Assembly: GCA_900317215.1 (NCBI GenBank)
Contig: ONFW01000214.1
Span: forward strand, 1-15,756
Source: an uncultured Eubacteriales bacterium
GTDB lineage: Bacteria; Bacillota; Clostridia; Oscillospirales; Acutalibacteraceae
Direction of reading: 5' to 3'
DNA length: 15,756 nucleotides
Below the pieces are notes generated by a model, which was not told the origin of the DNA, did no database searches, and was given only the letters and a program-made list of their open reading frames with translations. Positions 1 through 6,698 of this stretch are shown piece after piece (the first letter of the stretch is position 1; every line of letters starts with the position of its first letter). Position numbers and translations under genes: made by a program.

Positions 1-92
1 CTCAGCTCATCGGCGCTGACAGACAGCCCCGTACAAAGGACAGACACTGCCGCAAGCAAAACAGCTATTAACTTTTTCACCGTTTTCAACAT
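1..92 (-). CDS. N-terminus of a secreted protein, cut by the window edge
   Basis: Reading leftwards from the ATG at 92-90 there are 30 complete codons, open to the window edge. They form a standard Sec signal peptide: basic start (MLKTVKKL), hydrophobic core (IAVLLAAVSVLCTGLSV) and a cleavage-like S-A before D-E. The mature part lies outside the window, so no family can be assigned. The ribosome binding site AAAGGAGG lies about 9 nt upstream of the ATG. The 67-nt gap from the preceding 734-aa TasA-like gene holds no clear terminator, so this is probably the next gene of the same operon. The peptide lacks the A-[YWM]-[LF]-T signature of the TasA-like neighbours, so it is more likely processed by an ordinary signal peptidase. 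The reading of the start is firm; the function is unknown. Confidence 0.7.
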   Translation of the reverse strand, partial: MLKTVKKLIAVLLAAVSVLCTGLSVSADEL

Positions 93-159
93 ACGGCAGT
101 GCCTCCTTTAGTTTGTGTTGATTAGACTATGTGGTGTGCCTGTTATGTGCCAGGGGTCA

Positions 160-2364
160 TCAGGGACCGGGAGCGGGAGCAGGAGCAGGCTCGGTCGTTT
201 TCCAAACGAGTGCTGTCTCAACATCTGTAGGAGTTACAACAGTAGCAACTGCACCAAGCTCTTCTGCTGCTGCATCAGCAAGAATGTTGCCGTCTGCATC
301 ATAAGTGATCTGAGCAGATGAAAGAGCAATGTTGAGATCAAAGTCAAATGACTTGTACATGCCCTGTTTTACAGAATCATCAAGAGTTACACTGTCGATG
401 AGCTTAGAAGAAGTCTCGCCGCCCTCAAGAATACCGGTATAGTAGAATACAGCAGTATTACCTACTACAGGATTCTGATAGAGGAGCCACATATCATTCT
501 TTGTACCGTCAGTAGTAGCTGCAACCTTATCACTGAGATTAATGTTGATCTTTATGATTCCATCGCTTGCAGCAAGCAGGTTTTCGAGTGCATCTGTAGC
601 TGTGTCATAGAGGTCTTTAGCTGCATCATATGCTACACTTGCAGCATCACTAAGTGCGCTCCAGTAATTTTGTTCTGCATTTAATTCAGCCAATTTTGCT
701 TCAGCTGCTTTTGCATTTTCATTTGCAGTTTTGAATCTTGCAAGAGCATTTTCAAAATTAGTTTTTGCTGTATTATATTCTGATTCTGATGTAGTATAGT
801 TAGTAGAAGCAGTTTCGTAATCATCATCTGCTTTAAGCTTCTTGCCATACAATGAATCTTCTGTTGAATCTGCAAGCTGAGTCGTAATAACATCGCTTCC
901 TGTCAGCTTTTCAAATTCATTTATGAAGTTGATTTCAGCTACAGCCAACTTAGCCGCAGCAGTGAAATATGTATGCAGTTCATTCTGAGCAACATTAGAA
1001 TCAACCCATGCCATAAATGCTACCCATTCATCAACATCGGTTGTGCCCATTGCTAATGAAGATGAAGTAGCTGAATTGTAAGCAGCAATTTCATTTGCTA
1101 ATGCAGAAGCGTCATTTAATCCTGCATTTGTTGTAGCAGTTGTCATTGCAGTTTGTGCATCTTTGTAAATCTTGCCAAGAGAACCCTCTTTTGCGGTTGA
1201 CAAGCTTGTACCGCCATCGCCATAAAGCTTAAGAAGTGAAGCGTCAACTGCAGCCTGAGCTGCTTCTTTTTCTGCTAATGCGTTAGCTTTTGCAATTTTT
1301 GCCTGCACATAAGCTTCATATTTTGCATTATAAGCAGCAATTGCTGAAGCCAATTGCATCTCAGCAGCAGTAAGTTCATTCATTGCCTGATTGTACTCAC
1401 CAGATGCATTATTGTGAGTGTTATACTCATTAGCTGTTAATAATGCTGCTTCATAAGCCCTATCCGTAACGTCATATGCATGCTTAGCAGCATCAACTGC
1501 TTTTGCTAACTCAATATATTTAGCAGCTGCATTTGCATTACCGGTATCATAAGTAGCTACAAGTCTGTTGTTTGTTGCGTCATAAGTGATATCTATGGGA
1601 TCAATAAGCTTCTGTTCTGTCTCATAGAAACCTGCTGTTGCTGAAACAAGAATACCGTCATCATTTCTTCCATCATCAGGTGCATATGCATCATCATCCC
1701 AACCAGTATCATCAGCTCTATAGCAGGTAAGGTTACTTATTTTATAATATTTTTTATTCTTAAAGTAATATCCATCATACTCAAATGTCTCAGGAAGTCC
1801 TTCAGAATTAGCAATTTCTATTGTTCTTCTGAATACATACAGACCTTCTACATCAGGTTTAAACTCTGCCTGTGCCGGAACATCTACTCCAACAAATTGT
1901 CCTGCAGGGTAAATTCTTGTGTAATACTCCTGATCATCAGGTCTTACAACTATGATGCTTCCGAGCTCAGCAGTAGAGTTTGCAGGTTTATAAGCAAGAT
2001 ATGAGCCTGCTTCCATGATGTATCTTTCTTCGTCTGTAAGTTGTACAGAATTTTCTGTCAAATCATTGGTTGCTTTCTCAACTGTGATTGTAAGAACGCC
2101 AGATACGTCTTCTCTTACAAATGCAGAGATTGAACCGGTGTTGATTGCATAAACGTCTTTGTTGACTTCCTGACCGGGCAGCCAGTTTGCAGGGGGAGCG
2201 AAGGATTCGACGATCTTTACGTCGTAGTCAGCGTTGGCTGAAAGTCTGTTGGTGACTTCGTCCTTTGCTGTGAACCATGCAAATGATGAACCGGCAATGA
2301 TAAGCGCTGCAAGAATGCATGATGCGCCTAAGACTCTGCGTCTTTTCTTAGATCTGCTTGCCAT
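160..2364 (-). CDS. TasA/camelysin-like secreted protein with a long helical insertion
   Basis: This 734-aa protein has a SipW-type signal peptide: basic SRSKKRRR, a hydrophobic core at about 11-29, and likely cleavage after A29 in SSFAWFTAKDE. The mature N-terminus resembles TasA/camelysin: WLPGQEVNKDVYAINTGS around 61-78 leads into a beta-rich stretch to about 275. Residues 276-602 are an Ala/Glu/Asn/Tyr-rich, almost continuous helical or coiled-coil stretch. Beta sequence then resumes (IIKININL, about 603) and includes WLLYQ and the YYTGILEGGET segment typical of the family's closing strands. The C-terminus is a short Pro-Ala tail (EPAPAPAPGP). There is no LPXTG motif and no second membrane segment. 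AAAGGAG about 9 nt before the ATG supports the start. The gene lies 118 nt downstream of a SipW-type peptidase, its probable processing enzyme. By analogy it is a fibre or matrix component; its actual role is not shown. DNA of the helical part is AT-rich compared with the 5' end. Confidence 0.85.
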   Translation of the reverse strand: MASRSKKRRRVLGASCILAALIIAGSSFAWFTAKDEVTNRLSANADYDVKIVESFAPPANWLPGQEVNKDVYAINTGSISAFVREDVSGVLTITVEKATNDLTENSVQLTDEERYIMEAGSYLAYKPANSTAELGSIIVVRPDDQEYYTRIYPAGQFVGVDVPAQAEFKPDVEGLYVFRRTIEIANSEGLPETFEYDGYYFKNKKYYKISNLTCYRADDTGWDDDAYAPDDGRNDDGILVSATAGFYETEQKLIDPIDITYDATNNRLVATYDTGNANAAAKYIELAKAVDAAKHAYDVTDRAYEAALLTANEYNTHNNASGEYNQAMNELTAAEMQLASAIAAYNAKYEAYVQAKIAKANALAEKEAAQAAVDASLLKLYGDGGTSLSTAKEGSLGKIYKDAQTAMTTATTNAGLNDASALANEIAAYNSATSSSLAMGTTDVDEWVAFMAWVDSNVAQNELHTYFTAAAKLAVAEINFINEFEKLTGSDVITTQLADSTEDSLYGKKLKADDDYETASTNYTTSESEYNTAKTNFENALARFKTANENAKAAEAKLAELNAEQNYWSALSDAASVAYDAAKDLYDTATDALENLLAASDGIIKININLSDKVAATTDGTKNDMWLLYQNPVVGNTAVFYYTGILEGGETSSKLIDSVTLDDSVKQGMYKSFDFDLNIALSSAQITYDADGNILADAAAEELGAVATVVTPTDVETALVWKTTEPAPAPAPGP

Positions 2365-2432
2365 AATTCATTTCTCCTTTGTAATAAATTTTGATCCTCG
2401 CGGACGGTTTTTAGGGAAATGCTATGAAATAT

Positions 2433-2453
2433 CATAACGCCTGCGGCATTATG
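2433..2453 (-). other. Compact hairpin between peptidase and TasA-like gene
   Basis: A 9-bp stem (2433-2441 with 2445-2453, one G-U pair) closes a 3-nt loop in the 118-nt gap between the 294-aa peptidase gene and the 734-aa gene. No U-tract follows on the minus strand, so it is not a classical terminator. It could be an mRNA-stability or processing element that lets the downstream structural gene be expressed differently from the peptidases. That role is inference. No convincing promoter was found in the gap. Confidence 0.4.
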
Positions 2454-2482
2454 TGAGCGCCCTCTGCGGCAGTCTGCTCCGC

Positions 2483-3367
2483 TTATGCGTTGCTCTGCTC
2501 CGCCTCGGACGTTTTTTCTGACTCCGTGCTGTCAGCCGAGGGATCCGGCTTAACAGCTTCCGCACCGTTGGTTATCGAGGCTTCGGTATCTTCTCCTTGG
2601 CTGCTCGTGTCCTCTGAGCCTTCCTCGCAAGCCTCAGACTTTTCAAGGCTAACCTTTTGCTGAAGAGCTTCCTTCGGGGTGCTGTCGTCAGAATTTGTAT
2701 TTTCGGGCTTGGAGTCGGATCCGGACTCGTCCGTTTCATTCTCTGCTTTTTCTTTGTCCTCGTCCTCCTTGCCCAACAGGAAGTAGCGTTTCAATAGCAG
2801 GAAGAACACTGCGATCATAATGATAATGGGTACTATCAGATACCAGCGGAGCTTGATGAATGCTACTATTGAGCCGAGCATCGGTATGCCAAAGGTGACC
2901 TTGCCGATTATCTTTGCCTCGCTTAGCAGGAATTCATCAGGATCCTTGTTTGCATCACCCTTTGTCTGGAAGCACGTTACTCCCGTGTTCTCATAGTTTT
3001 CGATCTTTTTTACAACACGGTGGGTAAGGTAAGTCTCACTGTTATCGGACGGATTATAGGTGATTACGTCTCCGACGTCGATCTCGGAAGCGTCACACAG
3101 CTTGACAAATATCATATCTCCCTGATTGTAGGTAGGTGACATTGAAGGTGTAATGACGTTGTAATACCTGAATCCGAAAAGTGCCTTGTCCTGCGACGTG
3201 CTGAATGCAAACAGTATTGCTCCGATCAGTATTGCTGCGGCGACAAGATATACGAATACAGTAAACGCTATATCGAATATCTTTGCCCCCAGCGGCATCT
3301 TTTCCCCCTTATCCTTGATCTTTGTTTTCTTACTTATAGAAAACCACTCCCTTCGTTTTTCGATCAT
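2483..3367 (-). CDS. SipW/ER-type signal peptidase I, second copy, with acidic tail
   Basis: This is a 294-aa membrane protease of the SipW/archaeal/ER signal peptidase group, which cleaves signal peptides at the outer membrane face. TM1 spans about 33-55. Catalytic Ser75 lies in VITPSMSPTYNQGD. His116 lies in THRVV, where bacterial LepB enzymes carry Lys. The conserved TKGDAN is at 135-140 with Asp138, and TM2 spans about 175-192. The remaining about 95 residues are Ser/Glu/Asp-rich and follow a positive KRYFLLGK, so they should face the cytoplasm. The ATG overlaps the TGA of the preceding peptidase gene by one base (TGATG), which suggests translational coupling. An in-frame ATG at 3298 (residue 24) has a better ribosome binding site (GGGGG, 5 nt away), so the true start may be there, giving 271 aa. 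Its likely substrates are the TasA-like proteins encoded on both sides. Family assignment is firm; substrate pairing is inferred. Confidence 0.9.
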   Translation of the reverse strand: MIEKRREWFSISKKTKIKDKGEKMPLGAKIFDIAFTVFVYLVAAAILIGAILFAFSTSQDKALFGFRYYNVITPSMSPTYNQGDMIFVKLCDASEIDVGDVITYNPSDNSETYLTHRVVKKIENYENTGVTCFQTKGDANKDPDEFLLSEAKIIGKVTFGIPMLGSIVAFIKLRWYLIVPIIIMIAVFFLLLKRYFLLGKEDEDKEKAENETDESGSDSKPENTNSDDSTPKEALQQKVSLEKSEACEEGSEDTSSQGEDTEASITNGAEAVKPDPSADSTESEKTSEAEQSNA

Positions 3368-4005
3368 CAGACAAGATCTTTATTGTCATTTTCCGGGTCT
3401 GCTCTGTCGTCCGGTGCGTCCGTCTCCGACTGCGCCGCTCCCTCCTCAGATGCGGCTGCTTCCTCAGATGAGCTATCATCCTTGTTTTCAGCCTCACCCT
3501 CCGGCAGAGGATCATCGTCCGCAGGACTGCGGGCGTATCTTCTGATAAGGTATATCCCGATAATAGCAAGCACAAGAATACAAAGCATTATCCTGCCGAA
3601 ACGGGTGCTCAGTATTATAAATATCCAGCCTGCAACGGGTATACAAAAGCTGACCCTGCCGATGACATTTTCATAACTCACCGGGGCGCCATCGGCAATT
3701 GCATTTGCGTCGCCCTTTGTGGTGAGCTGTCGGTTCACGGGGTCTATCCCTACGAGCCTGTGAGTTACGACTGTGCTGTCACTTATCACATAAGTGATGA
3801 CATCTCCCTCACTTAGCTGCTCAAACTCCGCTCTTTCAACAACTACCATAGCCCCGACGGGATAATTCGGCTCCATGCTGCCCGTCTCTATGCAGAAAAG
3901 CCTTTTTCCCTGCAACAGCAGAACAGCTATTGCAATTCCTGCGGCTATTATCAAAAAATACAGTATATATAAAAGCGCCTTGCAAATTTTCAGGAATACT
4001 TTCAT
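3367..4005 (-). CDS. sipW: SipW-type signal peptidase I, first copy
   Basis: This 212-aa signal peptidase belongs to the SipW/ER group. TM1 spans about 11-31. Catalytic Ser43 lies in IETGSMEPNYPVG and His82 in VVTHRLVG. Asp99 and Asp105 lie in TTKGDANAIADGAP, close to the arrangement in Bacillus SipW. TM2 (about 139-154) is followed by RRYAR and a 53-residue acidic Asp/Glu/Ser/Ala tail predicted to be cytoplasmic. An upstream in-frame ATG at 4050 would lie only about 11 nt from the predicted transcription start and lacks a binding site. The ATG at 4005 with GCGGTGA upstream was therefore chosen. The gene heads the second transcription unit, directly behind the 4068-4096 promoter, and its TGA overlaps the start of the next peptidase gene. 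In Bacillus, SipW processes TasA and TapA. Here four TasA-like proteins are nearby, so a dedicated processing role is very likely. Confidence 0.9.
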   Translation of the reverse strand: MKVFLKICKALLYILYFLIIAAGIAIAVLLLQGKRLFCIETGSMEPNYPVGAMVVVERAEFEQLSEGDVITYVISDSTVVTHRLVGIDPVNRQLTTKGDANAIADGAPVSYENVIGRVSFCIPVAGWIFIILSTRFGRIMLCILVLAIIGIYLIRRYARSPADDDPLPEGEAENKDDSSSEEAAASEEGAAQSETDAPDDRADPENDNKDLV

Positions 4006-4067
4006 GGTTTCACCGCTATACCGTTCATTTGATAATAGTGTACAAAACAAAGACTTTTCTGTATTAG

Positions 4068-4096
4068 ATTATACAACAAATTGATAAAAACGTCAA
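4068..4096 (-). promoter_or_regulatory. Sigma-A promoter of the signal peptidase unit
   Basis: On the minus strand, TTGACG (4096-4091) is separated by exactly 17 bp from a perfect TATAAT (4073-4068). Transcription should start near 4061, about 55 nt before the ATG at 4005. The first two bases of the -35 box lie in the arm of the hairpin at 4095-4117. The -10 region (GTTGTATAATCT) matches that of the TasA-like operon promoter at 6699-6727 (GTTGTATAATAT). Confidence 0.85.
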
Positions 4097-4117
4097 CCTG
4101 AATGTTGTGTTCAGGTT
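4086..4117 (-). terminator. Hairpin with U-tract after the TasA-like operon, overlapping a promoter
   Basis: A perfect 8-bp inverted repeat (AACCTGAA/TTCAGGTT, 4095-4102 and 4110-4117, 7-nt loop) is followed on the minus strand by GACG and TTTTT. This is a modest intrinsic terminator for the TasA-like operon ending at 4289. Its 3' arm overlaps the -35 box of the peptidase promoter. Read on the plus strand, the same hairpin precedes a six-T run (4125-4130). It may equally be an operator palindrome; the stem has only three G-C pairs. Confidence 0.5.
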
Positions 4118-4288
4118 TATTCTGTTTTTTCAATCAGCTCATATAATCCGGGGATATCCGTTGTTTTCCGACACGATCGTGCTGTCTGACCGAAGCACGA
4201 GCCTTCGATTACCGAAAGCCTCGTTATATATCAGAATTGAAGCAGTGCTTCGGCATCGCTGCCGACACAGCACCTTCAAGATTCTGCA
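4118..4288. other. Intergenic region dense in inverted repeats
   Basis: This 171-bp non-coding stretch lies between the last TasA-like gene and the hairpin/promoter at 4068-4117. It contains a long bulged hairpin at 4197-4224 (11 pairs, one bulged G, one G-U, 5-nt loop). It also has a 9-bp inverted repeat (4190-4198 with 4245-4253) enclosing that hairpin, an odd palindrome (4239-4251), and the 10-bp palindrome CACGATCGTG (4172-4181). None is followed by a U-tract. It may be a structured 3' UTR or small RNA from the upstream operon, or a protein-binding region. I recognise no known RNA family. Confidence 0.4.
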
Positions 4289-4999
4289 TTATTGGTCCGC
4301 CTGTAAAAAGCTTGTCCAGGCGTCTTTCCATTGCTCCTCGGTATACTCAAAGCCGTAAACGCTGCTTGTCTGCGTTAAACCGTTTACCCTTGAGGTGACC
4401 TCGGAAACTCCTGTTTCAACGGTCTGTACCGTCTCGCTGTATATTATCATATCATAAGGGATTATCCTGTCGATATTGCTATCCTCTTCATTGGCTCTGA
4501 AATCCGTTGCAACACCGTCAAAGAGCTTTGCTGTTGATTCTCCGGGTGCGAGTATCTTCTTATAGTAGAAATAGCCTCTGAGCTTTTCAGGCTCTCTCCA
4601 TGCATTAAGAGGAATGAACACCCAGTCTGAGGTCAGGGTGCCGTTGGTAAGCGAGATCTTGAAATCCTTCCAGACGACAGGAGTTCCGTCAAGATAAATG
4701 CTTGCCGCCTCCGCCGCCTTGCTGTCGGAAAACTCCGCAAACACACGTACAAAGCAGGGTACTGTGCCTGTATTCTTTACGGTGACCTCCTTGGGTATCT
4801 CCTCGTTGGTCATTTTCTGAACCGACGGCTCCGAAAACTCCTCACTTATTTCGGCATCTCCGTGACCGACGATTATCGTATTCTCCTTTTCTACAGTCCT
4901 CCCGAGATAGGCTATCGTCAAGCCCACTCCGAGCGATATGACAAGAACTGCAAGAACTGCGGAAAGGGCAATAGCCGATCTTTTAACTTTCTTTCTCAT
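4289..4999 (-). CDS. TasA/camelysin-like SipW-substrate protein (third of operon)
   Basis: This 236-aa secreted protein has a SipW-type signal peptide: MRKKVKRS, a hydrophobic core 9-30, and likely cleavage after A30 in TIAYLGRTVEKEN. Family features of the mature beta domain are visible: IIVGHGDAEISEEF after the signal, VKNTGTVPCFVRVFAEF (74-90), and FYYKKILAPGES followed by KLFDGV. The sequence ends in a short aromatic helix-like segment (TEEQWKDAWTSFLQ), as do its two operon partners. The ATG overlaps the stop of the preceding gene as ATGA, so translation is probably coupled. It is probably a fibre subunit or assembly accessory comparable to TasA or TapA. Which of these roles it has cannot be told from sequence alone. 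Structured intergenic DNA and a terminator-like hairpin follow it. Confidence 0.85.
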   Translation of the reverse strand: MRKKVKRSAIALSAVLAVLVISLGVGLTIAYLGRTVEKENTIIVGHGDAEISEEFSEPSVQKMTNEEIPKEVTVKNTGTVPCFVRVFAEFSDSKAAEAASIYLDGTPVVWKDFKISLTNGTLTSDWVFIPLNAWREPEKLRGYFYYKKILAPGESTAKLFDGVATDFRANEEDSNIDRIIPYDMIIYSETVQTVETGVSEVTSRVNGLTQTSSVYGFEYTEEQWKDAWTSFLQADQ

Positions 5000-5802
5000 G
5001 CTGTCGCCTGCTTTCTCATCACAACGCCGAATACCTCGCTGAGCTGCTGCTTTGTAAGATATCCGTCCCCTGCCGGAAGACCGTCGATCCCGAGCTTATC
5101 AGCCTGTATCCCGTAAGCGCTGATCTTTACCGTAACAGGAGTGTCCTCACGATTTTCATTCGTAAGCTCTTCATCGATAAAGCTCTTGAGCTGTATCCTG
5201 TCAAAGAGTGTCACGGTTTCTGCATTTCCTTCTGCCGCGAGCCTTTTGTTGTATCCGAAGTAATAGATCTTATACCTTACTCCGTCCGTCACCTTCTCGG
5301 TATTGAAGGTATTCAGACTTACCCAGCCCTCTGCGGAGGCTGTCCCCGCATGATAGGTCAAAGCAACGGAGGCATTGTCGTTTCCTTCTATTTCTGCTAC
5401 ATTGCCGCCCTCAGCTATCATTCTGAATATTTCATCCTCACGCGGCTCGCCGTATATTTTGGTTCCCTTTCTGTGAGCATTTTCGCCCGCTGTGCTGTCC
5501 TCATACAGCAATGTTACCGTCTTTTTCGGCACTGCTACACTTATGAACACATACTCGTCGACCGTACCGGTATTTTTCAGACTCGGAGCTTTTACAAGGC
5601 TCTGACCCGCTGCAATAACGCTGCTGTCAACAAAGCTGCCCTCATCAAGCTCAAGCGATACCTTTCCAATTGTAACAACATTCGAGGCAATATCCTTGTC
5701 GGTAAGATAAGCAGACGTAAGTCCAAAGGCAAGAAGGATCCCGAGCAGCAGAACAACTGCTGCAACAGGTATCAGCCTTTTATACTTTTTCATGCCGCTC
5801 AT
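4996..5802 (-). CDS. TasA/camelysin-like SipW-substrate protein (second of operon)
   Basis: This 268-aa secreted protein has a hydrophobic core at about 10-30 and likely SipW cleavage after A31 in LTSAYLTDKDIASN, the closest match in the window to the classic A-[FY]-[LS]-D pattern. The mature domain shows VTIGKVSLELDE, LKNTGTVDEYVFISVAVP (75-92), YKIYYFGYNKRL, LFDRIQLKSF and KISAYGIQAD. It closes with the helix-like LTKQQLSEVFGVV. The tract VKISAYGIQ matches VKVEAYGIQ of the first operon protein, so the two are paralogues. The start lies 7 nt after the stop of the preceding gene. A second ATG three codons on (5793) is equally possible, and neither has a strong ribosome binding site, which fits translation coupled to the upstream gene. 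The gene ends in a 4-nt ATGA overlap with the next. Probable extracellular fibre or matrix subunit. Confidence 0.85.
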   Translation of the reverse strand: MSGMKKYKRLIPVAAVVLLLGILLAFGLTSAYLTDKDIASNVVTIGKVSLELDEGSFVDSSVIAAGQSLVKAPSLKNTGTVDEYVFISVAVPKKTVTLLYEDSTAGENAHRKGTKIYGEPREDEIFRMIAEGGNVAEIEGNDNASVALTYHAGTASAEGWVSLNTFNTEKVTDGVRYKIYYFGYNKRLAAEGNAETVTLFDRIQLKSFIDEELTNENREDTPVTVKISAYGIQADKLGIDGLPAGDGYLTKQQLSEVFGVVMRKQATA

Positions 5803-5809
5803 CTCACTT

Positions 5810-6580
5810 TCACATCAGGTTTTCTAATATCTGCCAGACCTCAAGGGGATCGTCTGTAGTGCCGTTGCCCGGCTTCAGCGCAACTGTCTGTATGCCGTAG
5901 GCTTCCACCTTTATCCCGACATCTCTTCTGTAATCGGGAAACTCCGACACACCGTTTGCGGGGTCGGCGTCTCTTTCTCTGAAATTCAAAACATAGATCT
6001 CATCAAAAAGCGCATTTGCTGTTGTATGACCCGACATCAGGGGAAGAAGCCTGTTTGCGGCATCAACATGCGCATATACATATGTATAGGTCCTTTTAGC
6101 CGTATCCTCCAGGGGATAGCCTGTCAACAGAAGCCAGCCGGCATTTATCATCTGAGTGTTGTCGGGCTCATCGGAATAAAGCCTTGTCCCGTTATTGAGA
6201 GTGACGAACTTATAATACGGAAGCTTGGTATCGGTATAGACAGCAGTTCCCTTCTCGCTGTCGTTATCGTCTATCGTCATGACATCATAGGGGACCGTCA
6301 CCTTCAGAAACACAAATGCATCCGCTGCGTCATTGTTCCTGATCTGCGGATTCTTAGGGATAAAAGAATTCGGAACAACATTCTCACCCTCACGAGGATC
6401 CCATTTTGTTTCTGTAAGGAAAATATCAAGGGTTTTGGCGGAGATCATATTAGAAACATGGTCATAGGAAGTGAACATTGCAAAAGAAACCATAACGACT
6501 ATCGCAATGAACAGAAGAGCTATTCCTGCAGTCAACGCAGGAGAGTGCTGTCGTTTTTTTGTTGGTGTTGTTGAAGCCAT
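5810..6580 (-). CDS. TasA/camelysin-like SipW-substrate protein (first of operon)
   Basis: Counted from the ATG at 6580 the protein has 256 aa. That start has AAGGGGAG about 7 nt upstream. The longer frame to 6637 adds 19 residues without a binding site and was rejected. A charged and polar head (MASTTPTKKRQHS) precedes a hydrophobic core (15-33), with likely SipW cleavage after A34 in VSFAMFTSYDHVSN. The mature domain has ISAKTLDIFLTETKWD, NNDAADAFVFLKVTVP in place of the usual NTG motif, LFDEIYVLNF and VKVEAYGIQ. The C-terminal helix-like segment is DDPLEVWQILENLM. It is the first gene behind the 6699-6727 promoter, with a leader of about 110 nt, and is probably the most highly expressed of the three. 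Family membership is clear; its exact part in a fibre is inferred. Confidence 0.85.
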   Translation of the reverse strand: MASTTPTKKRQHSPALTAGIALLFIAIVVMVSFAMFTSYDHVSNMISAKTLDIFLTETKWDPREGENVVPNSFIPKNPQIRNNDAADAFVFLKVTVPYDVMTIDDNDSEKGTAVYTDTKLPYYKFVTLNNGTRLYSDEPDNTQMINAGWLLLTGYPLEDTAKRTYTYVYAHVDAANRLLPLMSGHTTANALFDEIYVLNFRERDADPANGVSEFPDYRRDVGIKVEAYGIQTVALKPGNGTTDDPLEVWQILENLM

Positions 6581-6698
6581 TTTCTCACTCCCCTTATCAG
6601 CTCCCGCACTAAAATAGAACGAGATGATTGTTTTCATTCTTCAGGATATAAAATGAGCTATCAATGCAAATACACAAAAATTATTCAATATCATAGAT

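Noticed and set aside
160..190. Possible cell-wall sorting signal at the end of the 734-aa protein
   Set aside because: The tail is only Pro-Ala-Gly, with no LPXTG, hydrophobic segment or basic end.
170..197. GGAGC-type short repeats as a possible mobile-element or CRISPR remnant
   Set aside because: They encode the Pro-Ala tail codon by codon and are explained by that.
4172..4253. Inverted repeats as ends of an insertion sequence
   Set aside because: There is no transposase and no target duplication, and the repeats are nested within 82 bp.
6026..6574. 182-codon plus-strand frame opposite a TasA-like gene
   Set aside because: Low-complexity shadow with many Ile, Cys and Arg; the minus strand has a clear signal peptide, promoter and family motifs.
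6581..6637. 19-residue extension of the first TasA-like protein
   Set aside because: No binding site before the ATG at 6637, whereas AAGGGGAG precedes the ATG at 6580.
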